Positions 45,504 to 57,258 of a stretch of 64,000 nucleotides of DNA are shown here, one piece after another (position 1 is the first letter of the stretch; every line of letters begins with the position of its first letter). The notes beneath the pieces were generated by a model. The model was not told where the DNA came from. It saw only the letters and a program-made list of their open reading frames with translations, and made no database searches. The position numbers were made by a program, and so were the translations under genes. The DNA is from Anaspis maculata (taxonomy: Eukaryota; Arthropoda; Insecta; Coleoptera; Scraptiidae), in NCBI GenBank assembly GCA_949128115.1, contig OX421963.1, forward strand, positions 39,229,979 through 39,293,978. The letters are read 5' to 3'.

Positions 45504-45660
45504 AAGGCCCAACTGCACCGCTCACCCTTAAATCTCTACTTTAGTAAGCTCGGCTTAAGTGAGGGTTCACCTAAGGACCATGAGCTCACTGCACCGATTT
45601 AGCTTAGTCAAAACTTAGCTAAGCAAGAGTTAAGCTTTAGCAAAGTTTCAAACCTTGGGA
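45504..45660. repeat. Repeat end beginning AAGGCCCAACTGCACCGC
   Basis: AGGCCCAACTGCACCGCTCA recurs inverted at 59525-59547, and the CACTGCACCG/TTAGCTTAG text is inverted again near 47440-47500. It marks a dispersed element family whose limits are unclear. Confidence 0.4.
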
Positions 45661-45963
45661 ATATTCAATTTTTCTCCATTAAAGTTGGTTGTTTTTAAAT
45701 TTCCCTCGCTTTTTTGTCACGCAGATTGGTAACAGTGTCGATCACAGGGTCTGATCTATGGTCTGAACCGTCAATAGTTTGAATTTATTGGCATTTTGCA
45801 CAGGGCCGCTATTCTTGAATCGTGTGAGAAAAGTCCCTGGGAGTTTTATATAATCCGTACTACACTTCTGTAGCGAAAGTTGCCTAAAAACCAGGATTTT
45901 AGGTAACATTCGCTAACATCAGTGTACTGCGGAATGTATTTTACTCCCAGGGACTTTTCTCAA

Positions 45964-46082
45964 GGTGCGTTCAGTCAGCTTATTTAGCCGCAAGTTTTAA
46001 TTTTAGTCGTAAGCGCAGCATCGCTTATTGGCTGATCCGAGGAGGCTGGTTCATGACAGCCAATGAGCATCGCTGCGCCCAG
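45964..46082. mobile_element. Truncated Tourist-like MITE (AGGTGCGTTCAG family)
   Basis: Starts AAGGTGCGTTCAGTCAGC and follows the family to ATCGCTGCGCCCAGG, where the right half is missing. Confidence 0.7.
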
Positions 46083-46301
46083 GTAAGTGTAATGGCGGAT
46101 TCCCAGAGCTGCTCGACCGCTCTCCGCTCTCGTTTTCAGCGAAACTCCAATCGTTTGAATTAGATTTTTTGCATGGGCAAAAGGTGGAACTTCTTCCCCC
46201 TTTATTTTCAATATTCAAAGTGGTTTTGATGAACTGTTTGTGATAGATTTATCAGTGGAAATTATCAACCCGTGGGTGTGCAGTGAATTTCTGTTCACGA
46301 T

Positions 46302-46482
46302 ACAGGGTGAGTCATGAATCACAAATATCCAGTATTCTACAATTATTATATCTGAAATATTCCATTGGTTTCTCAAATAATTTAGAATAAGAAGATTTGA
46401 CTCTTTTTATTGCCATAGATAAAATTTTATTGACGTTTTTGGAGGAAAATGAGTTCTTGACATTCATGAATCACCCGAACTG
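46302..46482. mobile_element. Short TACAGGGTG element
   Basis: TACAGGGTGAGTCATGAATC at the left and GATTCATGA-type text (CATTCATGAATCACCCGAAC) at the right are inverted. Its interior resembles 25255-25400. Confidence 0.6.
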
Positions 46483-46712
46483 TAGGATAATATATATTAG
46501 TAGGTACCTAAAATATAATAAAACATTTTACATAATGAAGGTAGGTATATAACAATTATATAAAAATAAGCTATAGAATGTAAAAAATTTCTTCCATCGA
46601 ATGGGTGTGGGGGAAGGTTCCCATGACACTGGCAGCGTTGCCGCGCTGGATGGCTATGCTGATTTTCTGCTTCAGGTACAAATACATGAATACAAATACA
46701 AATACACATGAA

Positions 46713-46976
46713 TCACCCTGTATATCAAATAGAAGTTCAGTGCACATCCCAGTGGTTGATAATTTTTCAATTTTCACTGATTATTATGTCACAAATAATT
46801 CTCCAAAATCATTTTGCCTCACGAAAATAGAGGGGAGCGAAGTCCTCTACACCTTGATCCCTCATATTTCCAAAAATAAACGTTACAATTTTTTTTAAAT
46901 ATTTTTCTCGTAATCTTGAGTGGATTCCATATTTCGCTCTGGACTCGGAATGCGATACTTTTGAGACACCTGTATA
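46713..46976. repeat. Dispersed repeat, uninterrupted copy (empty site for two palindromes)
   Basis: From ATCACCCTGTATATCAAATA to ACTTTTGAGACACCTGTA this matches 25391-27310 without the two palindromes at 25409-26329 and 26518-27264. Reading across both sites shows TA in place of each insertion. Confidence 0.82.
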
Positions 46977-46979
46977 GGT

Positions 46980-47280
46980 ATCCATCGGTTACAAAGATTT
47001 TTTTTTGATTTTTTTTCCAGGTAGTTGACAGTTAACAGCAGGGAAACTTCAGTGAAGTTTTCATGTCTGTTTTTTCCAAATAGTGATGCCACTCTAACAG
47101 TTTTTTGAGTTTTTAATCCAGCAGTGCTGTTTTTAGTATCTTTGTGACGTCACAAAAATATTTTTCAAACACCCATTACGGCCGCAATTTTGGGAATTAG
47201 GGAAAAAGACAAAATACGGGTGCATTATTTTTAACCATACTATCGAATGGGCCAATAAAAAAATTAGGCAAGTAACCCAT
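46980..47280. repeat. Dispersed repeat, copy 2 of 2
   Basis: Related to 42176-42481 with the same blocks in the same order. Confidence 0.7.
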
Positions 47281-47285
47281 TCTTG

Positions 47286-48295
47286 CCCATTCGTCTAAAT
47301 CATTATCCAATAACTCCTTCTCCATTGGGATATTGTTATTTATGATATTGTTCATTTTTTGACTGCACGCACAGCTGCATATGATCTCAAATGTTGATAA
47401 GTGATGGCTTAGCCGTACCACACCCTGGGCTTATTTTAGGCAAAGCTTAATAATCCCTAAGCCACACAGTTTGTTGACGGTGCAGTGTACTTTTAAGTTA
47501 AGGACCAGTAAAGCTTCACTTTAAGGTTTAAGTTCAACCCTCCCATTTTAGGAATTTTCGTTCAAAAATGCTGAAATTAATATATATCACATACGAAGTG
47601 ATTTCCTACAATATATATTTTTTTCATAAAATTCCACGATGTATTTTTCGAGTAACATTGAAAAAATCGAAAAAACGAGGGTTTTTTACAAGTTTCCCTG
47701 TCTTTATTATCGTGCAAAATTTTTATTTTTTTCCCCTGGAAAAGTGTAGTTTTTTTATGTGAAAATATATATATTTTTTTAATTTTGAACGAATAGTTTT
47801 TTTGTTACAACACAAAAAAAGGTGAAAATGCTTCCAACCTCGGTATACTATCGAGTTTCATTAAAACCAATGAAGAGGAATGTAGCCATTGATCAATACT
47901 ACCGTATTATACACAGAAAATTTAAAAGTTTTGTGTTTTTTCGACAATACATCCGATCAACGAAACTACAATTTTGAAATCCATACGCGACTCTTATGCG
48001 CTGGACGGAGGTGCCACCTCGGCAGGGTGATATTTCACGGAAGCTTCAGCTTCACAGAGACCACAGCAATCTGGTGACCGATAGGTGGCGGTCGCGCAGG
48101 ACGAAGAAATCTTTATACCGATAATTTTGAGCACTGAGGTGACACAAACGCAGACCGCTTATTGCGCCACCCGCCACAGACTTTCGAATTCGAAAATCGT
48201 GATAATCTCTTCATTTGATTAGCTATTTATAGTTTTGAGTGCTGTGAAAACGTGAAAACCAATTAAGTAAGAAAGAATCAGAGGTTCGACAAACC
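47286..48295 (+). other. Spacer and 5' flank of the Mutator-like/YqaJ element
   Basis: AT-rich to 47860. Around 48000-48295 the composition is richer in G+C and precedes the first exon of the transposase gene; a TTTATAG at 48226 could serve as a TATA box. The outer terminus of the element was not found. Confidence 0.4.
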
Positions 48296-48526
48296 ATGAC
48301 ATTTAAGAAGAAGCCAACCCGGCGAGGGTTCAACTTTCGGAAGTAAGTACACTAAGTACAGTACGAGTACGGTAAACATAATTAGTCTTAGTATTATTAT
48401 ATTTTGAGTTATTGTATTATATGTGTCATTTACGTATATTTAATAACAATCAGGTTGCCATTGAGAAACTATGATAGCTGAGGCTCCAGATTAGCTGGAG
48501 GATATAAAGGCGGCGACGCTATAATG

Positions 48527-48702
48527 CCCGCTCTATGAAAATTCGCAACGCAGCCGCAACGCAGCCGCAACGCGGAGCGCAACGTTTCTGATTGGCTCGC
48601 AAGGTATTCGCAAAGCCATCGCAACGACGCGAAAAGCTTGCGAGCCAATCAGAAACCTGCGTTGTGGCTGCGGTTGCGTTGCGTTATTTCATAGAGCGGC
48701 CT
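48527..48702. mobile_element. Palindromic MITE (CCGCTCTATGAAA termini) in transposase intron 1
   Basis: CCGCTCTATGAAA and TTTCATAGAGCGG form the ends, and TTTCTGATTGGCTCGCAAG is inverted as CTTGCGAGCCAATCAGAAA. Flanks share AATG. Confidence 0.75.
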
Positions 48703-48727
48703 TAATGGTTTTCTCAACCGTGGTCTA

Positions 48728-49733
48728 TACAGGGTGTCCCGAAATTAATGCAACAAAATTTACAGGGAGGTAGTCAATTGGAAAATAAGGAGACTTTCTC
48801 AATGAAAATACTCTCGCAAACGTAATAACGGAGATACAGGCCTTCAAAGTTGGTTTTTGAAAACAGTTTTTTCTGCCTAACTTTTGCACCGTTGAGCCGA
48901 TTTTATTCAAACTTGAACCAAAGTTTATTGAAATAGGTCTCTATCGAACAATGATAACGCATTTTATCAAACATTCTTAGGGGCGAAGATAATAGGGGGT
49001 ACCTCCCCCCTTTTCCCCCCTATTTTTCATCCCCTGGAATATTTCCAGAAATGCAATTTTTGAATTCTACGTTCAATTTAGAGAAAAAAGTTACTCTTGC
49101 AAAATTTTGATTAAAGGCTTCATTTTTGAGAAATTTGGGTTTGAAACTTCGGAGAACATCTCAAAATCGCCACTTTTCAGGGCCCAATGTTTTTTTTTCT
49201 GAAAAGCTTCATGTTTCGCAGCAAAAATGGTAGTTCATCAACTTGAAACACCTGGAAAACTTATTTCAGTTAAGGAATCTCAAGTTTTCTTGAATTTTAA
49301 TTATTAAGGCCTTGAAAGTTGTGTTTTCGAGATGTTCTCCGAAGTTTCAAACCCAAATATCTCAAAAATGAAGCCTCCTTTTTTCTCTGAATTAAACGTA
49401 GCATTCAAAAATTGCAACAATTGCCAAAAATATTCAAGGGGATGAAAAAAGGGGAAAGTACCCCCTATTATCTTCGCCCCTGAAAATGTTTGATACAATA
49501 CGTTATCATTGTTCGATAGAGACCTATTTTAGTAAACTTTGGTTCAAATTTGAATAAAATCGGCTTAACGGTTCAGAAGTTATGCAAAAAGAAACTGTTT
49601 AGAAAAACCAACTTTGAAGGCCTGTATCTCCGTTATTACGTTTGCGAGAGTATTTTCATTGAGGAAGTCCCCTTATTTTCCAATTGTCTACCTCCCTGTA
49701 AATTTTAGTACATTAATTTCCGGACACCCTGTA
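48728..49733. mobile_element. TA-flanked palindromic element (CAGGGTGTCCCGAAATTAAT) in transposase intron 1
   Basis: The ends are TACAGGGTGTCC and GGACACCCTGTA. The arms pair over several hundred bases (TTTACAGGGAGGTAG, GTAATAACGGAGATACAGGC, TCGAACAATGATAACG, AAGCTTCATTTTT-like). Central blocks resemble those in 10444-13061. Confidence 0.82.
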
Positions 49734-50017
49734 TAGGATTTTTTTGATAAGAAAATCGACATACGATTCAGGAACGAGTTAATAATGACACACTTTACAT
49801 CTAGCAGTAAAAAAATATAAAGCTTTCTTGATGACAGCGCAACTCGGTATGTTGAGAAGCCTGAACTAGGAGCAATAAGGGAGCCGCGGGTAATTTGCCC
49901 ACTGCAATATGATTCATCAAAAGAAGTCATCATCACTCCTCCTTCAAAAAACTCGAGTAGTCCAGGTATCACCACTCCTTTACATTTTGAGATGGAAAGG
50001 CCTACATCTCACTCAAG

Positions 50018-51610
50018 GTATGTAAGAACATAAATTTAATATGATTGTAATGATAATTATTAGTGCCCATATTATAAACAATAATAATAAGCCCAATCAA
50101 TAATTTCGGCGGTGAAGGTACCGCGCAGGGTGATTCACAGCTTGCTAAGTTTTTGTCAAGGGTAGCTTCCTTGGCTCATCTAATATAAAAGTCACTGAAA
50201 AAAAAAAGGTTCAAGATCGTTTTTTGAACTTTTTTAAATTATGTATTTTGATAGTAAATATTGTAAAAAACATGGAAAATATGCATGGTATTTAGGTATA
50301 ACAAAAAAAAAACTGGATTTTGCACCAAACTTCACAGAAAAGATGACGTAATCTTGACCCATGCAAATGCGTTTTTTGAAACATTTGGAACATAGTTATG
50401 TGGCTCTAAGCTTTCCGCTTCAAATATTCGACCTTTAGATTTATTTTTCATGAATATTTCTAGTGGGTACCCTGGTACCTGTGAGTTCCAAACATAATAA
50501 TCTGAACGTATTTAAAAATCTTGTTTTAGAAATTTTGTTCATAATATTTTATGACATCACGCGACTACCTGTTTAGAGAGGGTATTTCACGGTTAAAAAC
50601 TATATAATAGTAATATACCCCGAGATATACCTATTGTGTGTTCGAATTTCAAAGGGAAACCGAAATGGCCCATTGAGCATCTTGTGAATCTTATCTGGTA
50701 GGTACCTAACCTGATAACATTGTACTGATAATATTCACAAATGCCGAATTGGACCTTTCGGTCTCCTTTGCTAATGGATATTTGGAACATAAAATACACC
50801 TAGGTACATTCTGTCATTATCTCATCTGGAAAAAACCTAGACCCCCTCCTAGCAGGCAAACTTGTGAAATCATTGAGGTGGCCGGAATGGACCTTTTCAG
50901 AAAAAAAGAGACAGATGCATGCGCGTTCGTACCGCGCAGTTGGAGGTGTCCAGCTATAACGGCGCCTAATATCTCCTCCGTTCGTTATGAAGTGCGCGGC
51001 ACCACACTGCGGTCATGGGGGGGCTGTGACGTAAATTGTGCGAGAGAGACTGCCTTTATTAAAAAGGTTCATATTGGTCAAATAACACAGTTCTCTTTCA
51101 GTTTCAGTTACTTTAATTGGAACAATTTCCAAAAAAAAAAATTCTCCACAAATTCAAAATTTGAGCTCGTATAGTTCAAGGCCATTCTTGTAGCTTTCAA
51201 AAAAGACCTGAATGGTAATTTTCTTCTAGAGAATAAGGTTACTGGAACTGAAAGAAAATGGTGTTATTTGACCAATTTTTCGGCCACCTTGTTATCCAAT
51301 AGGATAGGCAGGCACTTCTTTTGAGCAGGAGCGCTTGTCTGATGGCGCAGAGATGAGGTTTATTTTTTTAAATCTTGGGTGCCTTGTTTTTTTGGAATTA
51401 AAAAATGAAGTTACGTATAATAATTGAGAAACAATTCCATGTCAAAAAGGTACGCATAATTTCTGTCGAACATTGTGAATTTCAAAGTGCCGTTAGGTTT
51501 TTTCCAAATAGAATGAGTTATTTCTTGTTGAAAGTACCCCACTTGAAAAATGTCACACTCTGATGGGCCCAATTAAACTGAGAGAATTTAATCAATTCCT
51601 TTTTCCTCAG
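50018..51610 (+). other. Intron 2 of the transposase gene
   Basis: GTATGT donor at 50018 and TTTCCTCAG acceptor at 51610. AT-rich; small ORFs (for example 50749-51174) have no recognised domain. Confidence 0.6.
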
Positions 51611-52605
51611 ATCGTCATCACCTGCATCCAGCAATTCGGTGGAATCTGAGATGGAACCACGAACAGAAACACCGAGGAAGATTTACTGGCCGGAAGTTGA
51701 TACGGACCTGCCGTCGTTGGAACGTGAAGTCATGAGGTTACCTGGTCAATATGACCCGAACATAAAAAACCTGAAGGGAAGAAGAATTGTTGACATTGCG
51801 TCATTTATCACTGATATACGGAGGTTAGAAGATCATGAGTGCAGAGTGAAGAGGACAGGACACTTGGCATTTGACCACGAAACTAGTCTTGGTTTAAGTG
51901 GGACCAGTGGGACACTATGTTTCAAGTGTACAGGGTGCGGCACCGAACGGAAAATTAATACCAATGCAAATGATAGTGATAATGACAACGTCAATTTTTT
52001 GTCAGCCTGGTCAACAGCGGCCAATGGCAAAGGATATGCTGCACTGGAAGATTTTTGCGCAATTTTAGATATTCCGGGTTTGTGTCGTAATACCTACACT
52101 AAATTCGAGAGGCTGGTAGGAGAAGCCTGGTACGAATGTTTATCAGAATCTATTACCAAAGCTGGCATGGAAGAATTAAAATATGCCAAAGAATGTGGTA
52201 ACATGATAGGTGACATTGGCCAATGTAAAGTTATAGTGGATGGAGGCTGGAGCCATAGATCCTACGGCCACAGATTCACATCAAAGTCAGGAGTGGCTTG
52301 TATTATTGGCCATAAAACTAAACAGCTCTTGTTTTTGGGAATACGGAACAAGTATTGCAGTATTTGCTCCATTGCAGCATCACAGCAGATACATCCTCGT
52401 CCGCATGAATGCTACAAAAACTGGTCTGGTTCTTCATGTGCCATGGAAGCAAGACATTCTGGTTGAGGGGTTCACAAATAGTGAAAAGATGCGCAAACTT
52501 CATTATACTGAATTTATTGGTGATGGGGATTCCAGCGTCCATTCAAGAATACTAGCATCTGTCCCGTATAGTAGAAGAGTTAGAAAAATTGAATGTGCAA
52601 ACCAT

Positions 52606-52608
<3 letters not shown>

Positions 52609-52637
<29 letters not shown>

Positions 52638-52807
52638 TTGTCTTATTTTACGAGGCGGCATTCAGCTATAAGCTGCTCTACCATGCAACCTCGGGGACAG
52701 CACAAAATATCCATGGATGAAGTAGGATTCGAACCCACACAGGGCAGCGCGAATGGTTTGGCTTGCCATCACCTGTACCACTCGGCTACCACCGCTCCAT
52801 TTAGTGG
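52609..52807 (-). repeat. tRNA-derived SINE inserted in the transposase ORF
   Basis: Minus orientation: the complement begins GGTGGTAGCCGAGTGG (A-box-like), has B-box GGTTCGAATCC and ends in (TAAA)n, seen here as (TTTA)n at 52609-52640. CATTTA occurs at 52603-52608 and 52808-52813, a 6-bp target duplication, and the transposase frame reads through when one copy and the SINE are ignored. Related fragment at 44459-44555. Confidence 0.85.
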
Positions 52808-54309
52808 CATTTAGTAAAAAATGTCACGAAAAGTTTACATAACTTGGCAAGTCAATCGACAGCTTATAAGAAACTGTTGCCTCCGACAAAAATCAACTAT
52901 ATTGGCAAAAGCTGCCGAAGACTGATTTCAAACTATTCTAAAAAAGTCCAACCATCCCATCAAGAATTGAAACAAGATCTTCTCAATGTTATTCCTCATG
53001 TCTATGGAAATCATGAGCGTTGTAAGCAGTCAAATTGCATGAAACACGGACAGTCTATTGACAATGCATATAAAACTGCAACAAGCGAATTCAAAACATC
53101 AATCATGAAAATAATTGGAAGGCTTACAGCTAATTCAGATAGTCTTGTGACCAATTCGACAAGCAATCTTGCTGAAACATACGTGAAACAAGTTGCCAAA
53201 TTCAATGGGGACAAGCCAAGGAGGTTAGAATATAAGGAGGGAACGTAACCCAGCTTGTAGGCGAGGAAATTTGATGCGGAACGGGGTGAGGGGAAATCAT
53301 GTATTTGAGTATGCAACCCGTAAGTTATGAACCACCCGAAGGCAACCGAAACACAGAGGTCTATCCCACAGAATTATACAGCAAAGTGACAGCATATCAT
53401 TCGTTTTTGTGGTTAAATTTTTTCATTTGTCAGTTTCGCTCTTCAATGTGGCATTTTCAATCGCTTTTGAAGTTTTTGAATGTGAAACCACAGCGATCAC
53501 CGTTCAGAGACAGTTTTTCCAAGCAGAAGACAATCCAAACTAGAAAATACTGTTGCACAAGTAAGTGAACCTGGAACAATAAATTTTGAAGTTACGAATA
53601 TGCCCAATTCAAGATTTGCTGAATGATTTGATTGTATCCTCTACGACGTGTGCCCTTGTCCAGTGCCGAATTAAAAAGGACATAACCGCCTTGCAAATTC
53701 ATGGAAGACCAATCAAATGGAAAGCTCGAGCAAGCCAAAGTATGCCTCCTGCACTGCCCAGTGCACAGCTGCTGTGTACCTACCTATTCAACCTAGTACA
53801 GTTACCAATATTGTGCGTACGGACCTACGTGTGTGTTGTACTAGTGTGCACCTACACTGGATAATTCATACTTATAAAATGGAAGCAAGTCAATTAGGTA
53901 ATTGAGAGTCAAAAATGCCACAAAATTTTGATAATATTGGTTTCATCTTTCCAAATTCAAGGATGCCTATTTTTGGATTTCACATGCACGATTGAAGAGA
54001 AGATACTGCCTTTTACTCAAGAAGAAAGTGAACAAAGAAAAAAGTCACTTGAAGTATGAGCGCCTCGACCCAGTCAACCTTCAAGTTCTTTTGTGCATAG
54101 GTGATGATTTGATGAAATGGATATGATGTGAGGCTTAGCTTTTGGAGGCCTAGATCTTAGTTTAGAGCACCATGATGAAAGGCATTAAAAAACCACAGAA
54201 TAATGATGAATCAGAAGAACGATACTGCTTGGCCCAAGAATTATTATTGAAACTTGAGTAAATCTCTTTGAAAATTTACAATTGAAAATAACTTTTCCAT
54301 ATTCAAGAT

Positions 54310-54910
54310 CTCTGAACCTCACCAAAACATTCCATAATCAATAAGGAAGGATCGAGCACTACTGGTGGTCTCTGAAGAAGTAATGGATAGATGGAGTGAA
54401 TATTTCCAAGAGTTACTGAGTGCACAACCAAGGTAGACTGATGAAGACGACATTAACAAAGAAAATACTATCGAAGACAGAAATGAAGGGACGCTAACAG
54501 AAGACCTGAAAGAACAAAAGTATTCCTGAAACTGAAAAACGGCAAAGCTCCTGGACATGATAAATTTACATCAGAGATAATAAATAGCTGTGGGAGAAGA
54601 GGGAAAAAGATTGCTGCTGGAAATCTACAATATAAAGCATAGAAAAGAAAAGGGGGTTCTTAACGAGTGTGCAAACCATAAATGCATCACCTTGCTGAAC
54701 ATGCAAATGAAAATATACAACTACTGGGAAAGAAACTGAAAAAGACAATAGAGCCAACGTTGCTGAACACTCAAAGTGGACTCCGATAAAAAGGTAGCGT
54801 GCAAAGCCTCATCTTCACAATGCATCAAAAAATTCAGAGAGCAACAAGGAGTGAAAAAGGAACTAACTAGTGCTATAAAAAGTCTGTACAAGAATACCAC
54901 CAGTAATATG
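54310..54910 (+). pseudogene. LINE reverse transcriptase relic, plus strand
   Basis: In changing frames: LLVVSEEVMDRWSEYFQELL, then KLKNGKAPGHDKFTSEI, then ECANHKCITLLNMQMKIYN and AIKSLYKNT. These are consecutive motifs of RTE/CR1-type non-LTR elements ('RW.EYF..LL', 'KNGKAPG.D', 'NYRGITLLN'). Many stops; no active site. Lies within the nested transposon. Confidence 0.7.
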
Positions 54911-55472
54911 TACTACTGAGACACCAATAAATAAAAAAGAAGTAACAAAGAAGACCAAGCTGAAAGTACCTATAATACGATTTTCAGATCAGTACTGACT
55001 GATGACTCACAGGTGAAACATGGAGGTCTTATCTAAGAGAATGCAGAAGGAGCGTGAAGCAACGGGGATGAAGTATGCGTCTGCGGAGTAAAAAAAAAAT
55101 ACTGAGGAGACACAATTCGTAACCCCGAGTAAGAAAAGCGCTAATATGAGGCCTGCAACAAAATTTGTAGATAAGAGACAACTGAGTTGCTGAGGACGCC
55201 TAGAGAGCATGAACGAGGATAGACCAGTAGAACGATAAGCGAGAATGACAGGAATAAGAAATCAGGAAAGTCAAAAAGAAGCATAGGACGCAACAGTAAG
55301 ATAAATAACAGAAAATTGACTGAGCTGGAATAAAGGAAGAACGCTCGCTGAAGACAAGAGACGATGAGAAGTTCATACATCAAGAAAAATTTGATACTTA
55401 ATTTCGAGAAAGAACTGAGTTTTATTGTTGATATTTCATGAGAATGTTACATTTTTATTTGTATTATTCACA

Positions 55473-55745
55473 CTACGCCGCAAAATAAAAGGATGTTGAT
55501 AAATATAAAACAAAATTCGACTGCCACATCTTGTCATCATCAGTGTTGCATCTCTTCTGTTTTCTTTCAATCTTTGTCATCCATTTCAGCCCCTTTTCGT
55601 CATCTCCCAACAATTGCCTCAGAGTTCTGCCCTCCTTCAGCGATTCCTGACATGACCTCAAGTGCTCCATCGTCTCACTCCTTTCCACAACATGATATAC
55701 CCCGGTAGCTTCCAGTAGCTACTCGTCTGTACCCCATCACTACAC
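55473..55745 (-). pseudogene. LINE C-terminal relic, minus strand
   Basis: The minus strand reads YHVVERSETMEHLRSCQES, the 'C.....ETMEHLL..C' zinc-knuckle-like tail found after the RT domain of some non-LTR elements, here with the first Cys lost, then a charged tail to the stop. Opposite in strand to the relic at 54310-54910, so a second insertion. Confidence 0.55.
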
Positions 55746-56254
55746 CACAACCTTGCAAATCGCTGCTTCCAGCCTTCACGTTTGGATTAAGCGTGCATCT
55801 AGGCACTTTGCCTTGTAGCTCTTTGTATTCTTGGTTTGGCATATCTAGAGTCTTGTAGCTTGTTTATCTGCACCTGCTTCTGTTCGTCTCTGTTCCTTTT
55901 GTTCTGCTTTCCTTTCTGCTACGCTATGCCCTTTTGCTTTTTCTGCTCGAAAAATTTCTTTCTGGGCGGTGACCGCTAGTGGTCTCGGCATCCAAAAGCC
56001 ATGAAAGCTACTGATTCCGCCATTATGAAAATGAGAAACTGGCAAAGGAAAAACACAAACACAAAAACTGACTGATTCTGTCACTACGCTATTCGCAGTG
56101 ACAGATTCATGATTCTGTGGGATGGACCTCTGTGACTCGTGGTCGTGTGCCTTCGTGTGGTTCATAACTTACGGGTTGCATACCCAGAACGTGACGTCAC
56201 ACGGCTTCACTTTTTTGAGCTCATGTTCCCTCCTGCTATAATTGGGGGACAAGC

Positions 56255-57258
56255 AGACATTTTTAGGGCGAAGAAATACGTTCAACCTGCGTTGCTATGG
56301 AGGTGGCTTGGCATTTCAATTTGGTCCTGCCTGGTTAACACATGTCACCAAGAAAATTTTGAAAAGAAGCCCTGGTACCAGGATTAAGAGACTTGTGCGC
56401 CAGCGGAAAGATCTTGGAGAACGAGCTAGAGAACGTCGAAAAATAAATTTCTCTCAAAATGAAATAGGAAACACCCCCGCCCGATTAGATTACGGTGGAA
56501 ACTGCCAAAGACCCGACTTACCTTCTGCAGAAGTGAATTCATTGATTAAAGAATTGGTGAAAACTTTGGACGTGACTGAGGAGCAACAAACAGAAATTGA
56601 AAGAGATACAAGACTCCAGGGAGACTGTATTCGGTGGCGTGAAGAAAGAAAGTGTCAGTTGACTGCGTCCAATTTCGGCCTAATATGTAAACGAAGAAGT
56701 AAATTTGGGAAACTTGTGAAATCTTTGTTGTACTCGGTTGTACCTAATACGAAAGCCATTGAGCACGGCAGAATCAACGAAGATAATGCTGTTGCACGGT
56801 ACGAAGAAGAGGCCGATGTAAAAGTCATCAGATGTGGCATTTTTGTTTGTCAAGAGAAACAGCTTGGCTTCCTTGGTGCTTCACCGGATGGACTTGTAGG
56901 GGATGATAAAGTTTTGGAAGTGAAGTGCCCATTTTCAGCGCGCAACCACGCTAGTATATTGGATGCGGCCAGAAATTTGAGGAATTTCTGTTTGAAGTTT
57001 TACGGTGATAGACTACAACTTAACCGCAAACATAATTACTACTATCAAATTCAGGGTCAAATGTTTGTGACCAATAGAAAATTATGTGACTTTGTTGTTT
57101 GGACTCCCAATGATATTTATATTGAGACAATCAGGTATGATCCCAGTTTTTGTAAAATAATGTTACAAAAGCTCAAAACTTTTTATGAAGAACATATGGG
57201 ACCAGAACTGGTAGACAGTAGGCATGAACGAAGTATGGAGATTAGACAAAGTACATGA
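56255..57258 (+). CDS. YqaJ-type (lambda exonuclease-like) nuclease domain, C-terminal part of the element's polyprotein
   Basis: PD-(D/E)xK nuclease of the YqaJ/RecB-like family, which in phages resects DNA ends for recombination. Visible motifs: REERKCQLTASNFG (family start), EHGRINEDNAV with the first Glu, LGASPDGLV with the catalytic Asp, VLEVKCPF with the E-x-K pair, and YYYQIQGQMFV with the conserved Gln. The domain is full length and has no stop. The upstream piece NTFNLRCYGGGLAF to RRKINFS is the end of the transposase half. No in-frame ATG opens this ORF: a TAA lies just before 56242, created by the nested insertion, so translation would need an internal start or none occurs. Confidence 0.85.

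Larger units (their letters stand above)
48296..53216 (+). pseudogene. Mutator-like transposase part (DDE domain), frameshifted and SINE-interrupted
   Basis: Exon 1 starts MTFKKKPTRRGFNFR, basic. Exon 2 is Ser/Pro-rich (ITPPSKNSSSPGI); its AAAG acceptor at 49822 is weak but the only in-frame one. Exon 3 carries KCTGCG (a Cys pair), then VIVDGGWSHRSYG with the likely first catalytic Asp, GIRNKYCSIC, FIGDGDSSVH with the second Asp, KIECANH, and SNLAETY with the probable Glu. This order fits the insect Mutator-like transposase domain. The frame from 51639 ends at 52466 after one extra base near 52449; the next frame continues ILVEGFTNSEKM. At 52609 a SINE interrupts it; the frame resumes HLVKNVTKSLHNL. 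At 53217 a transposon cuts the gene. Confidence 0.8.
53217..56244. mobile_element. 3.0-kb nested transposon with 10-bp target duplication
   Basis: GGGGACAAGC occurs at 53207-53216 and 56245-56254. The flanking protein frame, FNGDK before and GDKQTF after, joins exactly when the insert is removed. Ends are imperfect inverted copies (AATATAAGGAGGGAAC and GTTCCCTCCTGCTATAATT), followed by a longer inner inverted repeat (GCAACCCGTAAGTTATGAAC at 53314, its inverse at 56160-56179, extending about 85 bp). A 9-10-bp duplication fits a Mutator-like (MULE) element; no transposase was seen, only LINE relics. Confidence 0.8.
48296..57258 (+). mobile_element. Spliced Mutator-like transposase/YqaJ nuclease element, broken by later insertions
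   Basis: The gene exons are 48296-48342, 49823-50017, 51611-53216 and 56255-57258. The phases of the first three join exactly (47 nt, 195 nt, then frame of ESEMEPR). Removing the SINE with one target copy (52609-52813), one extra base near 52449 and the nested element with one target copy (53217-56254) gives a total of 2646 nt, a multiple of three, so about 881 aa of a single transposase-nuclease polyprotein can be inferred. The termini of the element are not identified; 48296-57258 is the coding span only. Insects carry many such genes. The element is inactive as it stands. Confidence 0.75.
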
